Below, one piece after another: positions 5,681 through 6,524 of a stretch of DNA of 6,524 nucleotides. Source of the stretch: Propionibacteriaceae bacterium (GTDB lineage Bacteria > Actinomycetota > Actinomycetes > Propionibacteriales > Propionibacteriaceae). The translations under genes and the position numbers were made by a program. The stretch's first letter is position 1; the number at the start of each line of letters is the position of its first letter. The notes under the pieces are model-generated. The model saw nothing but the letters and a program-made list of their open reading frames with translations. It made no database searches and was not told where the DNA came from. The stretch lies in NCBI GenBank assembly GCA_021323255.1, contig JAJTCL010000155.1, positions 1-6,524 on the forward strand, given 5' to 3'.

Positions 5681-5692
5681 GTAACAAATGTA
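5681..5692 (-). promoter_or_regulatory. Possible leaderless promoter of nadA (-10 element)
   Basis: On the minus strand TACATT (5692-5687) fits the actinobacterial TAnnnT -10 pattern. It is followed by exactly six bases before the GTG at 5680, so +1 would fall on the G of the start codon. This agrees with the lack of a Shine-Dalgarno sequence. No convincing -35 is seen, which is common for such promoters. The assignment is an inference from spacing only. Confidence 0.35.
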
Positions 5693-5800
5693 CTCATTGC
5701 GCGCGTCGGACCCGAGCTCACGACGACGTGCTAACAGGTCGTACGCAGATTTTCCGACCCGGGTGCCGTGGGCCAGACCAAGAAGGCGACAGAATCGACT

Positions 5801-6524
5801 GTGCGGATCGTGATCGCAAGCGACTTCATCGGCAGGCTCTCCTCGCGACGGGCCGGTGAGATCATTGCCTCGGGCTGGTCACCGGGTGCTGAGGTATCGG
5901 TGCTTCCCATCGGAGATGCCGGGGCTGGCTTTGCCGCGGCGTACGCCGAACTCGCCGGCTTCACGACCTCAACTCAGGAGGCCAACGGCCTCATCGTGAC
6001 GACTGGGCATGGATCCGACACAGGTGTCGTGCAGGTCCTTGGACCGAAAGGCGGTCAGGGGATCCCCTACCAGCAGTCATCCCGAGCGATCGGCGACGCC
6101 ATCGCGGATTGCCTCCGCAGCAGTCCACTGGGACGGCTCATCGTCGATCTGGCCGGCCTGTGGGTCCATGACGCCGGGGCCGGCTTGCTGGCTGCGCTGG
6201 GCGCCACCGCAGATCGGCCCCTCGATCGAGGCGTCGCTGGACTCAATGGACTCAGTGAGGTGAACCTTGCACCTGCCCGGACGCTGCTGGATGAGATCGA
6301 GTTGATCGGCGTCGTGCCCGCTGCACAACTCGGCCAGCCATTACTGGGCTTACGCGGCATCACCTCTCTTGCTGGTCGGGAAGCGGAGCCGGATCCCGAG
6401 CTGATGCTCCGAACCGACGCCGCCCTGGAAGCATTTGCCCGGCAAGCCTCCCCAACCTATGCTGCGGCGCCAGGAGCAGGAGCTTGCGGCGGCTTGGGGT
6501 TCGCGGTGCTCGCACTGGGCGGGC
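5801..6524 (+). CDS. Divergent glycerate kinase family protein, N-terminal 241 residues (runs off the window)
   Basis: The frame is open from 5735 to the window edge without a stop. The order of features follows the type II glycerate kinase (GlxK/GarK) family: RIVIASDFIGRLSS (2-15) at the place of the usual MRIVIAPDSFKGSLSA, LPIGDAGAGF (35-44) for PMADGGEGT, VDLAGLWVHDAGAGLLAALGA (115-135) for GLGGSATNDGGAGMLxALG, and GAGACGGLGFAVLALGG (225-241) for the late GAGAAGGLG segment. Family members phosphorylate D-glycerate with ATP. Here the usual lysine and the GGSxTNDGG motif are replaced, and the last motif comes roughly 60 residues early, so activity is doubtful. GTG 5801 gives the family-like MRIVIA start; AGAAGG lies 14 bases upstream. 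GTG 5768 would add 11 residues. Divergence from nadA suggests the intergenic region serves both. Confidence 0.82.
   Translation, partial: MRIVIASDFIGRLSSRRAGEIIASGWSPGAEVSVLPIGDAGAGFAAAYAELAGFTTSTQEANGLIVTTGHGSDTGVVQVLGPKGGQGIPYQQSSRAIGDAIADCLRSSPLGRLIVDLAGLWVHDAGAGLLAALGATADRPLDRGVAGLNGLSEVNLAPARTLLDEIELIGVVPAAQLGQPLLGLRGITSLAGREAEPDPELMLRTDAALEAFARQASPTYAAAPGAGACGGLGFAVLALGG

Noticed and set aside
4409..5734. 441-aa + strand frame opposite nadA
   Set aside because: It is an antisense shadow of nadA: the minus-strand NadA frame carries all family motifs, while this one has none.
5731..5964. 77-aa minus-strand frame opposite the start of the glycerate kinase-like gene
   Set aside because: The + strand frame matches a known family across its length; this one is its shadow.

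Overview
The window looks like chromosomal DNA from a high-GC actinobacterium. The gene families present all point that way: DUF3043 membrane protein, PspA with a separate PspAA partner, long-form NadA, and a divergent glycerate kinase-like protein. GTG starts are common: four of the eight genes whose start is visible (nudix, DUF3043, nadA, glycerate kinase-like) use GTG. The details fit Propionibacteriales best, but that is an inference from protein style and not a database match. It is mostly core-metabolism territory; I see no transposase, integrase, phage gene, CRISPR array, tRNA or rRNA.

Layout, left to right. (1) Positions 1-272 are the C-terminal end of GcvT (aminomethyltransferase, glycine cleavage), + strand, cut by the window edge. 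(2) Positions 273-522 are a non-coding, CTCG/GCTC-rich repeat (R1). (3) A minus-strand run is read from 1852 down to 523: DUF3043 membrane protein, a 71-residue small protein, then a Nudix hydrolase. Spacing is 44 bp then 20 bp, consistent with one operon. (4) After a 200-bp divergent gap, pspA and pspAA lie on the + strand (2053-3215) with a 4-base ATGA overlap. (5) Positions 3216-3456 are a second non-coding repeat (R2), related to R1 but inverted and with its blocks in a different order. (6) On the minus strand an SMP-30/gluconolactonase family gene (4293-3457) lies downstream of nadA (5680-4484). The gap between them holds a 56-bp dyad. (7) Divergent from nadA, a glycerate kinase-like gene starts at about 5801 and runs off the right edge.

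Functionally the window mixes one-carbon/glycine metabolism (gcvT), envelope stress (pspA-pspAA), NAD synthesis (nadA, a [4Fe-4S] enzyme) and sugar-acid chemistry (SMP-30 lactonase, glycerate kinase-like). No single pathway links all of them.

The most unusual structures are non-coding. The first is the pair of mosaic repeats, which fill both fully visible convergent junctions of the window. The second is the long imperfect palindrome between nadA and the lactonase gene. Among proteins, the glycerate kinase-like protein lacks the usual active-site signatures, and the Nudix box has its late glycine replaced by arginine.
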